Part shown: piece by piece, positions 20,898-31,983 of the stretch | How the letters are laid out: every line of letters begins with the position of its first letter | Position numbering within the stretch: position 1 is the stretch's first letter | DNA from: Blepharisma japonicum | Lineage: Eukaryota; Ciliophora; Heterotrichea; Heterotrichida; Blepharismidae | NCBI GenBank assembly: GCA_949751835.1 | Contig: CATKHK010000047.1 | Location: forward strand, 286,977-350,976 | DNA: 64,000 bases | Direction of reading: 5' to 3' | Translations under genes and position numbers: made by a program | Notes under the pieces: generated by a model | Databases searched by the model: none | What the model was told of the DNA's origin: nothing | The model's input: only the letters and a program-made list of their open reading frames with translations

Positions 20898-23747
20898 TTA
20901 TAGTTGTGCAAATGGACTTTTTTGGATGAATGGCTGAGATATGACTTTTGATCTTGTCTCCGGCAATTTTTGGGGCTTTTTTTCTGGCTCTACTTTTGCT
21001 ACTTTTGAAATCTTTGCAACCGGCTTGAAGCCTGGAGGTGCGAATATGGGGATTTTAGGCTTTGGAGGGTTTAAAAAGGGTTTTTCCGCTCCAGTTGTAC
21101 CTTGAAGCTGAGATAATTTGTTTTCTATCTGCTCTTCTTTTTCTTCAAGATTATTTATCTTGGTTTCTAATTCCTCTTGTGCAAGGCCAAGATTTGTTTC
21201 TTTCTTTTGGGTTAATTTTTGCTCTTCAGATTCTGTTATTTCTGTTGGAAACTTTAAGTAATCCATTTGTATATGCTCTTCTTTAAGCTCCATTGGCTCC
21301 TCTTTATAATGTTGAATTGGAGGACTTATCGGAGTTTTATGATTTTTTTGTTCAATAAATTGAGCTTCTGGGTTACTATTTTGAATTTCTATTGAATCTT
21401 TTGTTTTATTCTCAATATCCCATTTAAATTCAGTTTCTATATTCTGGCTGATCTCAGCAATTTCTTCATTCTTTTTATCTGTGCCTTCATTCAGCTCTCT
21501 TGGCTTATCTGGAATATGCATTGATACAGCGACCTGAGTGATCGAAACATATGGAATTTCTTCAGGACCCTCTTTGAGTGAATCTATTTTCATCCAAATG
21601 TCTTGGTGTGAGGACAAAATTTGTGACTGAAATTCGTTTTGTTTTTCATGGATAATTGAGATTTCCTTCTTGATATCTGAGAATTTATCTTTGAGATCTG
21701 CATTCAGTTTATTCTTTATTTTGTCAATTTGGCTATTATCTAAATCAGTTTTAGTTAGTTCTTTAAGCGATACAATCATTTTTTCTAGTTCTTTATTTTT
21801 GGCATCTATGATTTGAGTAATTGTACTTTGCTGCTTTTCTTCGACTATTTTGTAAGAAAATGAATGATTTACTCCTCTTCGATCAAAAATTTTGTAAATT
21901 ATGTAAGAAAAGCAGAAATAAAAAATAATGATATTGTAGGGTTGCTTGTTTCTTATGTAAAGATATACCGAAGATATCATATTTTCAGTTCTCAATGCAA
22001 ATTTTATAAATAGGACTTTAAAATCTACCTGGTCTATATCCAAAAATGGTGTTTCATCATTATGAATTTTCTCTGCATTATTGGCTGTATCTGTTTGGTC
22101 ATCAGAAATTATAGTAGGTTCAGATATTATATCAGACTGTTTATCAGTAGAAATAATTTCAGGGTTAGCTTCTACATCACTGTTTTGGTTTTCTAATTGA
22201 TTTTCTTCAGATATTGTGTCCGAGACTTGCTCAATAGAATCAGATTTTTCAGCAGCTTCTGAGCCGAAATCCATTTCTTTGATATTTGTTAATTGCTCAT
22301 CCTTATTTATGGTTAATTGATTGTCGATGTGCGCTTCACCATGAGAATCAATGCAAGATTTTCCATTCTTTTCTTCTACTCCTTCACAGCTTAAATTTTC
22401 AGCAGATTTATCTACCTCTAAAGCATTCGAATCTTGTAAACTCCCTGAATTGTCTTTGTTCGATTCCTCTTCAGCTTTTATGCTTTCTTCTCTTTTGTAT
22501 TGTTCATTAGCTTTTGGCTCTTCCTGGTTACTATTGGAACTGTCTGTATTTGGTACTACCTCAATATTTATGCTTTTCTTGCTTTCATTATACTCATTTA
22601 CATTTGGCTCTTCTTGGTTTATTCCAGAATCGGCTTCATTTCTTTCTTCTTCGATTTTGCTTCTTTCGTTATTTTCATCCTGCTCACTAGTATTTAATCC
22701 ATCATATTTCGTTTCAGAATCATTCTCATTTTGATCTATCTCCTTGCTAATGCTTGTTTTTAGCTCTTCTCTATTTATTTCATCAGGACTACTTTCAGAA
22801 TTATTTTCATCTTGCAATGTCTCAATATTTGTGTTTTCCTTGCTTTGCTCAAGTGCTTCTATAGTAAATTCCTCATTATATTTGTTTTGATCTATTATTT
22901 CTTCTACAAGATTATCTTTTTTACCTTCTTCTTCAGCTCCATGCTCGGATGATGCATTTTCTTGATCTAATGGGGACTCTCTCACTAATTCTGTATTGGT
23001 ATTAGAATTCAGTTTACAAGATTCATCAGAACATTCAGCATTATCTGAGCTAGATGGTATAAGCTGACTGTCAATTTCCTTCTCGCTAACACTTTGACTG
23101 CTATTTTCTTCATTAAGTATTTCAGCAGCATTTTCATTTATCTCTAAATTTTTTTCAACATTTGTATTTTCTTGCTGCTCTAATACCTTATTTTCTTGAA
23201 TAGAATCAACTTCATTACTTACTTGCTCAACTTCTATACTGCTATCTTTTTCAGAATTGAAAATACAAGCGCCATTGGCACAGTTTGGATTTTCTTGTTC
23301 ATCAGACTGTAAATCTTCCTTGTCATCACTTGCTGCATCAATTCTGTCTTTACTTTCAAGAATTTCATCTGTTTTTAATTGATTATTTTCATTAATGTTG
23401 CCTTCTTCTAACAATTGTTCTGAAAAATCATCGGAATTTTCTTCGCTAGGATTGTCCTCGTTTGTGTTAACTTCTTGTTCAATTGAATTGATCTCATGCT
23501 GGATGCTATTAGTAGGCTCATCATTATTAGTTTTCTGAGTATTTTCTTCATTTATTGGATTTGCGATTTGTTTAGATTCATCATTTGGATTGGGATTCAA
23601 ATTTTGATTCTCAGATAACTCATGTGTCAGGCTTTCCTCATTTTTTTCTGTTTCTACCTCCAAAACTGCTGTATCCTCAGCGTATGTGTTTTGATCTTGA
23701 TTTTCAAAAGCAAATACACCTAAAAGGATGACAAGGAAAATCCTCAT
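20898..23747 (-). CDS. Large acidic single-pass membrane protein with coiled coil
   Basis: 949 residues without interruption. MRIFLVILLGVFAFENQD is a signal peptide. About 570 residues follow that are extremely rich in Glu, Asn, Ser and Asp with imperfect repeats (NQEEP.. units), and with short Cys pairs (NCANGACIF, ECSDESCKL, SCEGVEEKNGKSC). A transmembrane segment at about 596-614 (YNIIIFYFCFSYIIYKIF) ends in basic residues. The cytosolic C-terminal part has a coiled coil (KNKELEKMIVSLKELTK ..., LEEKEEQIENKLSQLQ) and a Pro-rich end (PPKPKIPIFAPPGFKP). This is a type I topology; the acidic lumenal domain could bind Ca2+ in the ER or alveoli, but that is inference. Not a family I know. Confidence 0.8.
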   Translation of the reverse strand: MRIFLVILLGVFAFENQDQNTYAEDTAVLEVETEKNEESLTHELSENQNLNPNPNDESKQIANPINEENTQKTNNDEPTNSIQHEINSIEQEVNTNEDNPSEENSDDFSEQLLEEGNINENNQLKTDEILESKDRIDAASDDKEDLQSDEQENPNCANGACIFNSEKDSSIEVEQVSNEVDSIQENKVLEQQENTNVEKNLEINENAAEILNEENSSQSVSEKEIDSQLIPSSSDNAECSDESCKLNSNTNTELVRESPLDQENASSEHGAEEEGKKDNLVEEIIDQNKYNEEFTIEALEQSKENTNIETLQDENNSESSPDEINREELKTSISKEIDQNENDSETKYDGLNTSEQDENNERSKIEEERNEADSGINQEEPNVNEYNESKKSINIEVVPNTDSSNSNQEEPKANEQYKREESIKAEEESNKDNSGSLQDSNALEVDKSAENLSCEGVEEKNGKSCIDSHGEAHIDNQLTINKDEQLTNIKEMDFGSEAAEKSDSIEQVSDTISEENQLENQNSDVEANPEIISTDKQSDIISEPTIISDDQTDTANNAEKIHNDETPFLDIDQVDFKVLFIKFALRTENMISSVYLYIRNKQPYNIIIFYFCFSYIIYKIFDRRGVNHSFSYKIVEEKQQSTITQIIDAKNKELEKMIVSLKELTKTDLDNSQIDKIKNKLNADLKDKFSDIKKEISIIHEKQNEFQSQILSSHQDIWMKIDSLKEGPEEIPYVSITQVAVSMHIPDKPRELNEGTDKKNEEIAEISQNIETEFKWDIENKTKDSIEIQNSNPEAQFIEQKNHKTPISPPIQHYKEEPMELKEEHIQMDYLKFPTEITESEEQKLTQKKETNLGLAQEELETKINNLEEKEEQIENKLSQLQGTTGAEKPFLNPPKPKIPIFAPPGFKPVAKISKVAKVEPEKKPQKLPETRSKVISQPFIQKSPFAQL

Positions 23748-24016
23748 TTATTATTTAATTCATTTTTTCTGATTTGCTCAATATAAGACTGATTAAAACG
23801 AACTTTGGTAGGTCTTACATTATTGAATGAAAATCCATATTCTACAAAATAATTAATTGAATAGGATTCTAAATATAAAATTATTAAAGTATTAACTGAT
23901 TTATAAGTGGTAAGCTTGCACTATTATTATGCGAGTTTGAATTATAACAATTTTAACTAATTTTCGCTTGTTTCAATGAAATATACTGATAAATAAAATT
24001 TATAAATAAATTATCA

Positions 24017-25087
24017 TTAGCGACTATCGTGCCCATCAGGAGAGTTTTCTCTAACGATATGGATCTCTGAAGGAGATATAGTTCCTGCCGCTTTTTCTTC
24101 GTTATTATGAGCTCCAGCTGCCATTGCTAACTTGCTGTGAGACAGTTCAATATGATCTTCTCTTTTTGCAGCAGGCGCCCGCAAATTAAAGTGCTGAGGA
24201 GGAGTTGGGCCATAAATCACCTTCATACAATTGTTTATATAATTTCCTCTATGGTATGGATTTTCTCCCATTATCTTAAAATTTCCTTTGATTTTTTCAT
24301 GTGTGCTTTGTCCTGTGAACAATAAATACATGTGAAACATAGTTAGCCCGACTACAAATCAAAATGCCTAAATAACTCATACCAAAAATCCATATAATAG
24401 TAACGCCACTGAAGGGCCTGTTTGCTGCATGGCACTTGCAAAAGCAGATGCTCCTGATCCTTCCCCTGTTCATACATCAGCAATATGGTATAAGCAGAAT
24501 CCCATTGTCGAAATATCTAGCAAAGAAGTTGATATCAAAAATGCTATAAATTCTCTATAATTTCTTTTAGCCACACAATTTCCTAACCATGGGCAATGAT
24601 GGTCGAATTTTTCCACACAAACTCCACAGTCAGAGCAATGGGAAGCCCTAGGAGGCCTAATAATGTTACAAGTAACACAGTACTTTAACCTTACCAGGTT
24701 TCCTTCGCATGGGACTTCTTTAGGTTTGAATGAATCTTCCATTAATTCTTGGATCGTCAAAGCGCCTGATGGTCCCCAGGCAAAGGGCGGCTTTTGTTTT
24801 GGAATAAATCCTGGGTTCTTTGTGGCACATCTGTAAAGGAAAAATAGTGATAGAATGCTGAAAAATAGGTTTACAAGAAAAGGTCCGGGATTGTCATGCT
24901 CTTTTATAAAATAAACTGAAGGGGATGCAATATAGACTATTTCTGGGCATAGGATTAGGAAAAAAGTAATGAAAGCTCGGTGATTATCAGGACTAATTAG
25001 AATTTACCCCATCATGATTCTTCCGCTACAATAAAACTTGTTTGTGCCTGGCCATTGGGTAAATGCTTTTTTCTCTTTATCTGTCAT
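24017..25087 (-). CDS. DHHC palmitoyltransferase
   Basis: 346 residues after removing two 15-nt introns: 24993-25007 (GTAAATTCTAATTAG) and 24368-24382 (GTATGAGTTATTTAG). The start MTDKEKKAFTQWPGTNKFYC is followed by GRIMMGPD, typical of the ZDHHC9/14/18 and plant PAT group. There are four membrane segments and the Cys-rich domain YCVTCNIIRPPRASHCSDCG ... FDHHCPWLGNCV with the catalytic DHHC at 157-160. A short TTxE-like site (STHEK) follows TM4. TGA gives Trp in IADVWTG and LAFWFVV. It attaches palmitate to cysteines of membrane proteins. Confidence 0.94.
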
Positions 25088-25660
25088 TTCTTAATTAGCT
25101 AAGGAAATTTAAATAAGGAATTTATGGAATGAGACTTTTTATTTTTGATAAAATTAAATTCTCTTATTATTTTTTATTGCTGATGAAAGAGAATTCAATA
25201 AAAAATTGATATCCAATTTTTCTTTGCTCATGTTTTATAATTATTTTTAATAAAGATAATATTTTCCACAGAAAAATTCAATTTATCATTAATATTGTCC
25301 TTGCATTTGATACAATTATTTTCTCTATTCTATTCATTTATACTGTAATTTTAGTCTATAAAATCTTTAAATTTTATTATCATTTTCACTCCTTGTTAAA
25401 ATATCATTTCTATACCCATTTTCCTTTTTAACTTTATATTTATATATCTGAATTTTTCTATTGAAAAACCATAAAGCAAGTCTTATCTTTTTATAGCAAT
25501 AAGACTATCTACAATCATAATCAATTAAATTGGTAAGACATCTGGAAATTGGCAAATTAACAGGCAACGATCACAACTATAACTCCGTTATTACGTCTAC
25601 AGTATCTAATCAGAAAATCTTAACGGTAATAATATGGTAATTTTATGGAAAAATGGTACA
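25088..25660. other. AT-rich intergenic region
   Basis: 573 bp between two minus-strand genes. It has no open frame or repeat that I can support. Confidence 0.5.
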
Positions 25661-26101
25661 TTATATTAGCAGTGAGTGGTAAATAGGCAATTTAATATCT
25701 TGCTGTCTCAAGCAGCTTTCAAAATTGATTGGAGGTAGTTCAAGGCCATCTAAACTAAGTTGGTCTCTCTCCTCTTGGTCCGAAATCTCTTTGGATTTCG
25801 TTTTCTTCTCTCCTAATTTCTTTTGATTTCTTTTGTGAACCTTTTTATGTACGCTCAATTGTGAAGATTGCCGATAGCTTTTTCCGCAGCCAGGCTCTTC
25901 ACACCTAAATGGCTTCTCTCCAGTGTGTGTGTACATGTGTTCGGTAAGATTTTGCTTGCTTACTAGCTTTTTGTTGCATACCTCACAATTGAATTTTTTA
26001 ATACCGATATGGGTCGCGTTTATATGACGTTTGAGGTTGTACTTGCTATTGAAGCTTTTATCGCACCAAGTATAGTAGCAACTAAATTGTTGTCCTAGCA
26101 T
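25661..26101 (-). CDS. C2H2 zinc-finger protein (three fingers)
   Basis: 146 residues. Three consecutive C2H2 fingers fill residues 8-90: CYYTWCDKSFNSKYNLKRHI..TH, CEVCNKKLVSKQNLTEHMYTH and CEEPGCGKSYRQSSQLSVHKKVH. Finger 2-3 is joined by the classical TGEKPF linker, as in DNA-binding Kruppel/TFIIIA-type proteins. A Lys-rich stretch (KRNQKKLGEKKTKSKE), a likely nuclear localisation signal, follows, then an acidic tail. Likely a sequence-specific DNA-binding protein. No introns. Confidence 0.9.
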   Translation of the reverse strand: MLGQQFSCYYTWCDKSFNSKYNLKRHINATHIGIKKFNCEVCNKKLVSKQNLTEHMYTHTGEKPFRCEEPGCGKSYRQSSQLSVHKKVHKRNQKKLGEKKTKSKEISDQEERDQLSLDGLELPPINFESCLRQQDIKLPIYHSLLI

Positions 26102-26187
26102 TCTTATTTATATAAAAGCATCATAATTTGAATTCAAAATGGATATTTGTAATTCACTTTTCACTGGAAACCAGCAAGCAATTCAAG

Positions 26188-26394
26188 ATGCGTCAATGTG
26201 AGGATAAAAGGATTTTTTCGTTAGCAAATTTCGTGTCAGAATCAAAAGATTTAAATTTGACGAATTTGAAGGGAATGGACAAAGTCGCTCTTAGGTATTT
26301 AATAATGGAGAATGGATTCTGAATTTATTATTTTACACCAGATTTGAAGGGTCAAATCGTGAAAGTTGAAGATAAAAAAGAAATAATTAAATAA
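26188..26394 (+). CDS. Possible small protein, start uncertain
   Basis: An open frame of 68 residues from ATG 26188 (MRQCEDKRIFSLANFVSESK) through a TGA-Trp (NGFWIYYFTPDLKG) to TAA at 26392-26394. Composition is protein-like. An alternative upstream ATG at 26139 (MDICNSLFTGNQQAIQDA) is in another frame and would need an unusual splice. No family recognised. It starts close to the divergent zinc-finger gene. Confidence 0.4.
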
Positions 26395-27009
26395 TTAAGT
26401 GACTGTTAGGCCTGAGCTGCTTTTTAGAGTTAAAAAAAATAGTCGTCAGGATCGGTATGGTTTTGGGAAATTTCTATTTTTATTAATAATATAAATAAAT
26501 AGAAAATAAATTTATAAGTAAATGAAAGAGCAGTATTGCCTGCACACAAGCTGTGGCATCCAGATCATCAAATGATCTTAATTAGATTCTTAAAAAATTA
26601 AATTAATAGTTGCCAATTTACTTTAGCATTGATTTTAAAGGCCAGAGTGATAAGCCGATATACCTGTTTGTGATTTATGCAACAGAATTTTTCAGCAGAT
26701 TGCTGTTTAATTCGTAGTTTCTTGACATATTATTCATTACTTTCTTAATTTTGAAGTATAAAATAAAGCCTCTACTTCTATTAATTATATTATAAAAAAC
26801 TAAGTGATAGTATAATTATTTGCTATAGCCAATCATTATCATTTTTTGTTAGTATCATAGAAAATGCAGTGAGTTATTAAGCTTATATACATACTAGAAA
26901 ACTCTTTACTCATTAAATCCTTATTAATTTATTTATTATGAATTATAAGTATTTGTACATTGAATGTTTAAATGCCTCAAATAAATTAATTTCTTTTATT
27001 GATTTCTAT
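26395..27009. other. Intergenic with a small structured patch
   Basis: 615 bp, mostly AT-rich. A GC-richer patch at about 26522-26580 holds two adjacent inverted repeats (see 26562-26578) and a 19-codon ATG frame (MKEQYCLHTSCGIQIIKWS). I see nothing else. Confidence 0.4.
26562..26578. other. Perfect hairpin, possible small RNA element
   Basis: AGATCAT (26562-26568) and ATGATCT (26572-26578) are perfect inverted repeats with a 3-nt loop. Just upstream CACA and TGTG, with GCC and GGC around them (about 26537-26559), can form a second, weaker stem. A non-coding RNA is possible but unproven. Confidence 0.3.
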
Positions 27010-28839
27010 ATGAGCGATAATAAAATTACAACATCAAACTCTCCACCCTTTGATAATAAAGTCCACATATGAGCAAATGTTGGACTCAAAGAAGAATCTC
27101 AAAAACTAACTAAACCCATCAAAAGCATGCCTTTAAAGATTGGTCTTCCTTTAAAATCTAAATCATATGGGCTCAAGCAATATTTGAAAAGCGAAACAGA
27201 ATCTAAGCCCACGCTTAGAGAAGGTAAATTATACCCAATTCCACGAAAAAGCCTTCCTCAGACCTCTATATTACTAAGAAGTAAGAAATTGTCAAAAAAG
27301 AAGGCTTCTGTAGATATAAACGATGAGTGAATAAATTCTCAAAGTATCCTTTTTTCTGAACGACGAAAAACATTGAGATCTCAATTAGAGCCTACAAAAG
27401 AAGAATCTGGAAGTTATGTATATTATCTTCCAAATGATATTAAAATCCAAGTTAGCTTCCAGCTAAGAAAACTCCTAGCTTTTATAGAAATGAATAACTC
27501 TGATTGCAAAATTATACGAGATTATTATCGAAGCTCAGCTAATGAAGTCTATGATGATGCATTTCATTATCTTTACTGCTCATATAAAGACTCGCCAGTT
27601 ACAAAAATTGAAGAAATTCCTGAAGACACCGACATTTTTATTATCAGTCCTAAGGAAAAATTGAATTTTAATCCAAAATTAACTGGCTATGATCCTGAAG
27701 CACAAATAATCATAAATGCATCGCTTCTTAATCCCAAACTTGAAGGAACAATCAATATTTTGCCAACAAACGATAAAAAAGTTCATGAAAATCAAGAATC
27801 ACCAATAAAAGAAAGAGAAGAGAGCAAAAGCACTGATAATAGTCCTATGCCTAATAAATTATGCTGCAATCTTATTGAAATACTACCTGTTTCCAAACGC
27901 AGCAGAAGTACTCAAATATTCAGATGAAAATCGGATATGCCTTCTACAATGCCTTTATTTAGTAATCTAGAAGAAGCCAAAGCAGTCAATTGAAAAGCCA
28001 TGCTTCAAGGCATGAAGCTGAGCATGCCCAAAACTTCCAGGAAATCAATTCCAAATGAAACTAATTTTGAAATAAAGCCAGAAAAACATGCAAATTATAC
28101 AGAACGACCTTTAAATGGCTATAAAATAAAAGAAGGCACAGGAGGATTTAGGAAATCATTTTTACCTACACTGAAATTTGAAATCAATAAACTAAAGACT
28201 CAGAATCTTCAAGTCCCAACTCAGCTGGAGTTCAAGGAATCCCCTTCTAAGCTTCCTAACATGAAAGATGTAGTAAAAGAAGTCCAATCAGTTGATGCAG
28301 CTTTTAAAAATTATTTAACTCGAAGTGAAATGATCACTATTGCAACTGAATATTGTTCACTTCAGCTAAAATGCGGCAATAACAGCGGTCTAGATCCATA
28401 TCTTGTATGCTTAAAATATTCACTTCCATTTGGAGTCCTAAAAGGAATCAATGAAACTCTTTTAAGTGGAAATAAAATGACATGGAAAGAATTTTCCTTA
28501 TTTTATATTTTATTAATTCTTGAGAGAGCTGAGCTACCCAACATTGTGGTATTTTTATTTAAATATCTTGATATAACAAAAAAAGAAGATATTAAATTTG
28601 ATACCATGGTTGATGCATTAGAAAATCTTTTTGAAAATAAAAGGTGTCCTGATTATGCCAAAAAGCAGTGGAATTTAATTTGCAATGCTGTAATAGCCCA
28701 TAAAAGTGCTTTAGTTCAGAGACCAGGACATAGCGATATTGACTTGGATGATATCGCAAATATTATTGCAGAAACAAAAATTTCTGTGATAGATCTTCGC
28801 CTTTTCCTCTCAATAATTACGAAAGGGCTTTTAAAGTAA
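27010..28839 (+). CDS. Unknown 609-residue protein
   Basis: Continuous from ATG 27010 with TGA as Trp at several sites (KVHIWANVG, DEWINSQ, FRWKSDM, AVNWKAM). The first 350 residues are Lys/Ser/Pro-rich and probably disordered (SMPLKIGLPLKSKSYGLKQY). A folded segment sits around 120-180 (YYLPNDIKIQVSFQLRKLLA). The last 190 residues are helical (MITIATEYCSLQLKCGNN, MTWKEFSLFYILLILERAEL, FLFKYLDITKKEDIKFDTMV), with an arrangement that recalls EF-hand or calponin-like helical pairs, but without Ca2+ ligands. Function unknown. It is convergent with ARMC9, 21 bp apart. Confidence 0.8.
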
Positions 28840-28860
28840 CTAAATTATATTGATTAATTA

Positions 28861-30771
28861 TTAATTCTGGTGGATAGGTGTTCGTGGAATTTTACTTCTA
28901 GGTTTGAATGCGTGCACTATTTCATTGAAATCTTGAGGACTTGATTTATTTGGGTCAATTTCCATAAATGATGCTCTTACACTGGTCGAGTTCGAATTTT
29001 GCTGAGCTCTCTGATAAAATGATGTTCTTGATATTGACTCTTCTGTAGGATTTGTCTGATACTGCCTTAATAACTCTTCTCCAAGTAACCCTGATGCATC
29101 AAGTAAATCGTCCATATCTTCATCATCTGAAATCTGCTCACTTTCTTCATCTGGGTTCATAGAAGGCTCCTCTTCATCTTGTTCTTCATCTGAATAGCAG
29201 CTGTCTTCATACTCACATCTAAGTTGCTCCAGTACGAAGTAAATTTGTTTTTTGAAAGCTTCTTCTGAGCTATTATAAAGCTTTTCTAAATGCTGCTCAA
29301 ACCCCATTTCTCTAGCTTTTCTTTTCAAAGTTTGTCTTGTGAATATTGAATAAAGGGTTCCGTTGATATATGTTCTTACATTAGGATTCTCATGCTCCAT
29401 TAAAGTGCCAAGTAGAGGTAAAACATCAAGTTTTTCACAGACGTTTTTGCCTGCTGTACGCAAAGAAAGATTCATTAATAAGGCTGAGCTGTATTCTAAG
29501 GTATATTCACTGAGGTTTTGAGGTGACTCTAGGATACTTATAAGCCATTCTATGACTTTATACTCAATCATAACACTCTGTGGCCTTCTTCTTAATGACA
29601 GTTTCTGTAATATTCCAATTGTATTTTGCCTTAAAACAGTGTCTTGAACCTCTTTTCTTAATATTGAGACTAAAGTAGGTATCAACTGGGCATCCGCTAA
29701 AAGATAACTTCTCCCTTGAATTTCGCTTGCCATCACATTTGCAAGCTTACAAGCATAATCAATTACCCTTAGATTTCCTCTTTGTAATAAAATAGATAGC
29801 CCAGAATCAGTCATTTTAAGAATATCTTCTCTTACATATTCATCCAAAACCGCTCTTCTAACTGATGCAGGTGTCCGAGTTAGTCTCCATCTTAAGGCTT
29901 GAAATAGTGCACAAGCTTTTATTTCATCTTGCAAATTAAAAAGGTCGCGCTTCACAATCTGATAATTTAAATTTGCTAAATGCTCTTTTTGAGAAACTGG
30001 AAGAAAAGAGCTTGCATTGCTGACAGAGTCTTCTGAGCTCATCAAGAATTTTTCATATTCTGCCACCTTTTTTCTGACTAGTGGTAAATTAGCTTCCCCG
30101 AGGCCTCCAATGTGTGCTAATAGCTGCTTAGAAATCCCAAGCAAAGTAAACGCAAAATTTGTTCATTTTGTGTTGCTCTCTATTAAAGCTGACCTTAAAT
30201 ACTCTTCTCTATGTCTTGCTTTTGCCATTTCTTGCTTAGAAGCTTCTGAGCTTTGCTCTTTAGGTAGAGAAAATCTTGTTGCAAGATCTTTTAAATAACC
30301 CTGCACTTTTCCCATTAGCTGATTGCATCATGCTTGGTTAAAATATTTCTTAAAAGTTGGGTGATTTAAAGGATTTGGAATATGAGGAAGTGCATAAAAA
30401 GGTAAAAACTCTGTTGTCTTGCAAAAATCTGCCCCTTTTGTATTGAGGAAATCTTTGAAAATCCTCATTTCATTAGTAAAAATATCCCGCTTTCCATGGA
30501 TTAAAGGTAAAACTGTGAAATAAATGTGAGAAAAAAATTCAAGCTTTTCGTATTCCCCTGTTTTGCAAACGTCTGGGATGTATCGTTCCCATTGATCAAA
30601 AAATCTTTGTCGATTACCTTCTTCCATTGCTCGTAGCAGAGATGAATGCCATTGGTCGTGATTTGTAGGAGTTCGTGATGGAAATTCAGATTGGAGAGTA
30701 TCAATTGTACGAACTAGGTTGTTGAGAACTAAATAAAAATGAGCCGTGACTGCTCGGTCGTCGTTTTCCAT
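28861..30771 (-). CDS. ARMC9: ARMC9-like LisH/armadillo protein
   Basis: 636 residues from ATG 30771, with TGA as Trp (FNQAWCNQ, SNTKWTNF). The N-terminal region carries the ARMC9 hallmark TKGADFCKTTEFLPFYALPH followed by IPNPLNHPTFKKYF; a central armadillo-type helical domain follows (LRKEVQDTVLRQNTIGILQK, SSALLMNLSLRTAGKNVCEK, NVRTYINGTLYSIFTR), and the tail is acidic (EEQDEEEPSMNPDEESEQ). Animal ARMC9 is a basal-body/cilium protein mutated in Joubert syndrome, and Tetrahymena relatives act in ciliary tip and transition-zone control. Length is close to that of the animal protein's conserved part. Confidence 0.92.
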
Positions 30772-31047
30772 TTAAAGTATAATTTATTTAAGAAGCGCTC
30801 TATTATTAAAATATACATTAAGTTTACCCCTATACGTTCTCTATATTACTTCTCAGTATTTAATTAATTTAAAGTTTTCTGTCCTAATATTTAAAAAATA
30901 AATAAGATTTCTTCTAACTAATCTTTCTTTCCTCTATTCCCTCTATTTTTAGCTTAAAACCATATCTTTCTTTTCATAATTCAAAAAAAAATTATTTTCC
31001 ATATCTAAAGAAGAGTATTCAGCTCTCTATAATCATTAAAATAGTAA

Positions 31048-31836
31048 ATGTCGTCTGAGCCTGACTTAAAACTTTTTGTTTCAAAACTCCCTAAAGAGTG
31101 GGACGAAATCAGCATAAAAGAATACTTCGAAGCTTTTGGAACAATAATTGATGTATCGCCTTTTAAAGACCAAGGCAAAAGTAACTTTTACTCAGATCTC
31201 GGATGTGCATATGTAAGGTTTGCCAAAAAAAGCCACGCTGAAAAATGCATCCGTGAACTTGAAAGATCAGCTGTAAGGTAATTTTTAGTCAGTTCTAAGC
31301 AGAAAAATCTAGCAATACGATGGGCAGATGGAGAAGAAGAACGACTTGCAGACTACAAACAAGCTCCTCCTCAATATGTATCAACTTTTGTTGAGTACAT
31401 TTCTTCAGATGGGCGGCCTTACTACTGAAACTCTCAAACTGGAGAAACTCAGTGGGAAAAGCCTGAAAGCGCCCTGGTAATTCCCGTCGACCAAATCCAA
31501 GTATCATCCCCAGTCCAAGCCAAATCTCAGCAAGCTTCCCAAGCCAAGACTGGGTGCAATTTATTTTTGTTTCATCTTCCTAATGAATGAACAGAAACCG
31601 AGCTTGTCGCCCACTTTGCTCCATTCGGAAAAGTCACAAGTGCCCGAATTATGACAGAAAAAGACTCTGGAAGAAGCCGTGGCTTTGGATTTTTGACATA
31701 TGATAATCCTACAAGTGCGACTAATGCTGTGAGAGCACTTAATGGATATCAGGTACTTGGTAAACGCTTAAAAGTTCAATTAAAGAAAGGAGACTCAGCC
31801 CCTGCATATTTATATCAGCCTACTCATCTAGGTTAA
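31048..31836 (+). CDS. RRM-WW-RRM RNA-binding protein (CELF-like)
   Basis: 257 residues after removing the 15-nt intron 31278-31292 (GTAATTTTTAGTCAG). RRM1 at about 5-90 (LKLFVSKLPKEWDEISIKEY, CAYVRFAKKSHAEKCI), a WW domain at about 110-145 (YISSDGRPYYWNSQTGETQW with both Trp; the first is a TGA) and RRM2 at about 170-250 (NLFLFHLPNEWTETELVAHF, RGFGFLTYDN, GKRLKVQLKK). RRM2 is most like the third RRM of CELF/Bruno proteins; a WW domain is also found in plant FCA, but after the RRMs. It probably binds U/G-rich RNA, and the WW domain would recruit a Pro-rich partner. Confidence 0.9.
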
Positions 31837-31848
31837 TTTTATAGTTTA

Positions 31849-31983
31849 ATGCATATTAACGTCTATATCCCACGCGAGGACAAGCGCAAGTCGCTGAAGG
31901 CGAAAGCACTTCGAGCTGGAAATAGAAAAAAATTAAGAAACTGAGTTAATTACCTAGCTCAGAAAGCTTTTTATGAGCTTTAG
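31849..31983 (+). CDS. Possible 44-residue basic peptide
   Basis: ATG 31849 to TAG 31983 gives MHINVYIPREDKRKSLKAKA and onward, with a TGA-Trp. It is Lys/Arg-rich, and its first half sits in a visibly GC-richer patch (31861-31920) between convergent genes. The 3' half overlaps the end of the peroxidase gene on the other strand. It could be a genuine small basic protein, a structured RNA, or chance. No family recognised. Confidence 0.25.
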
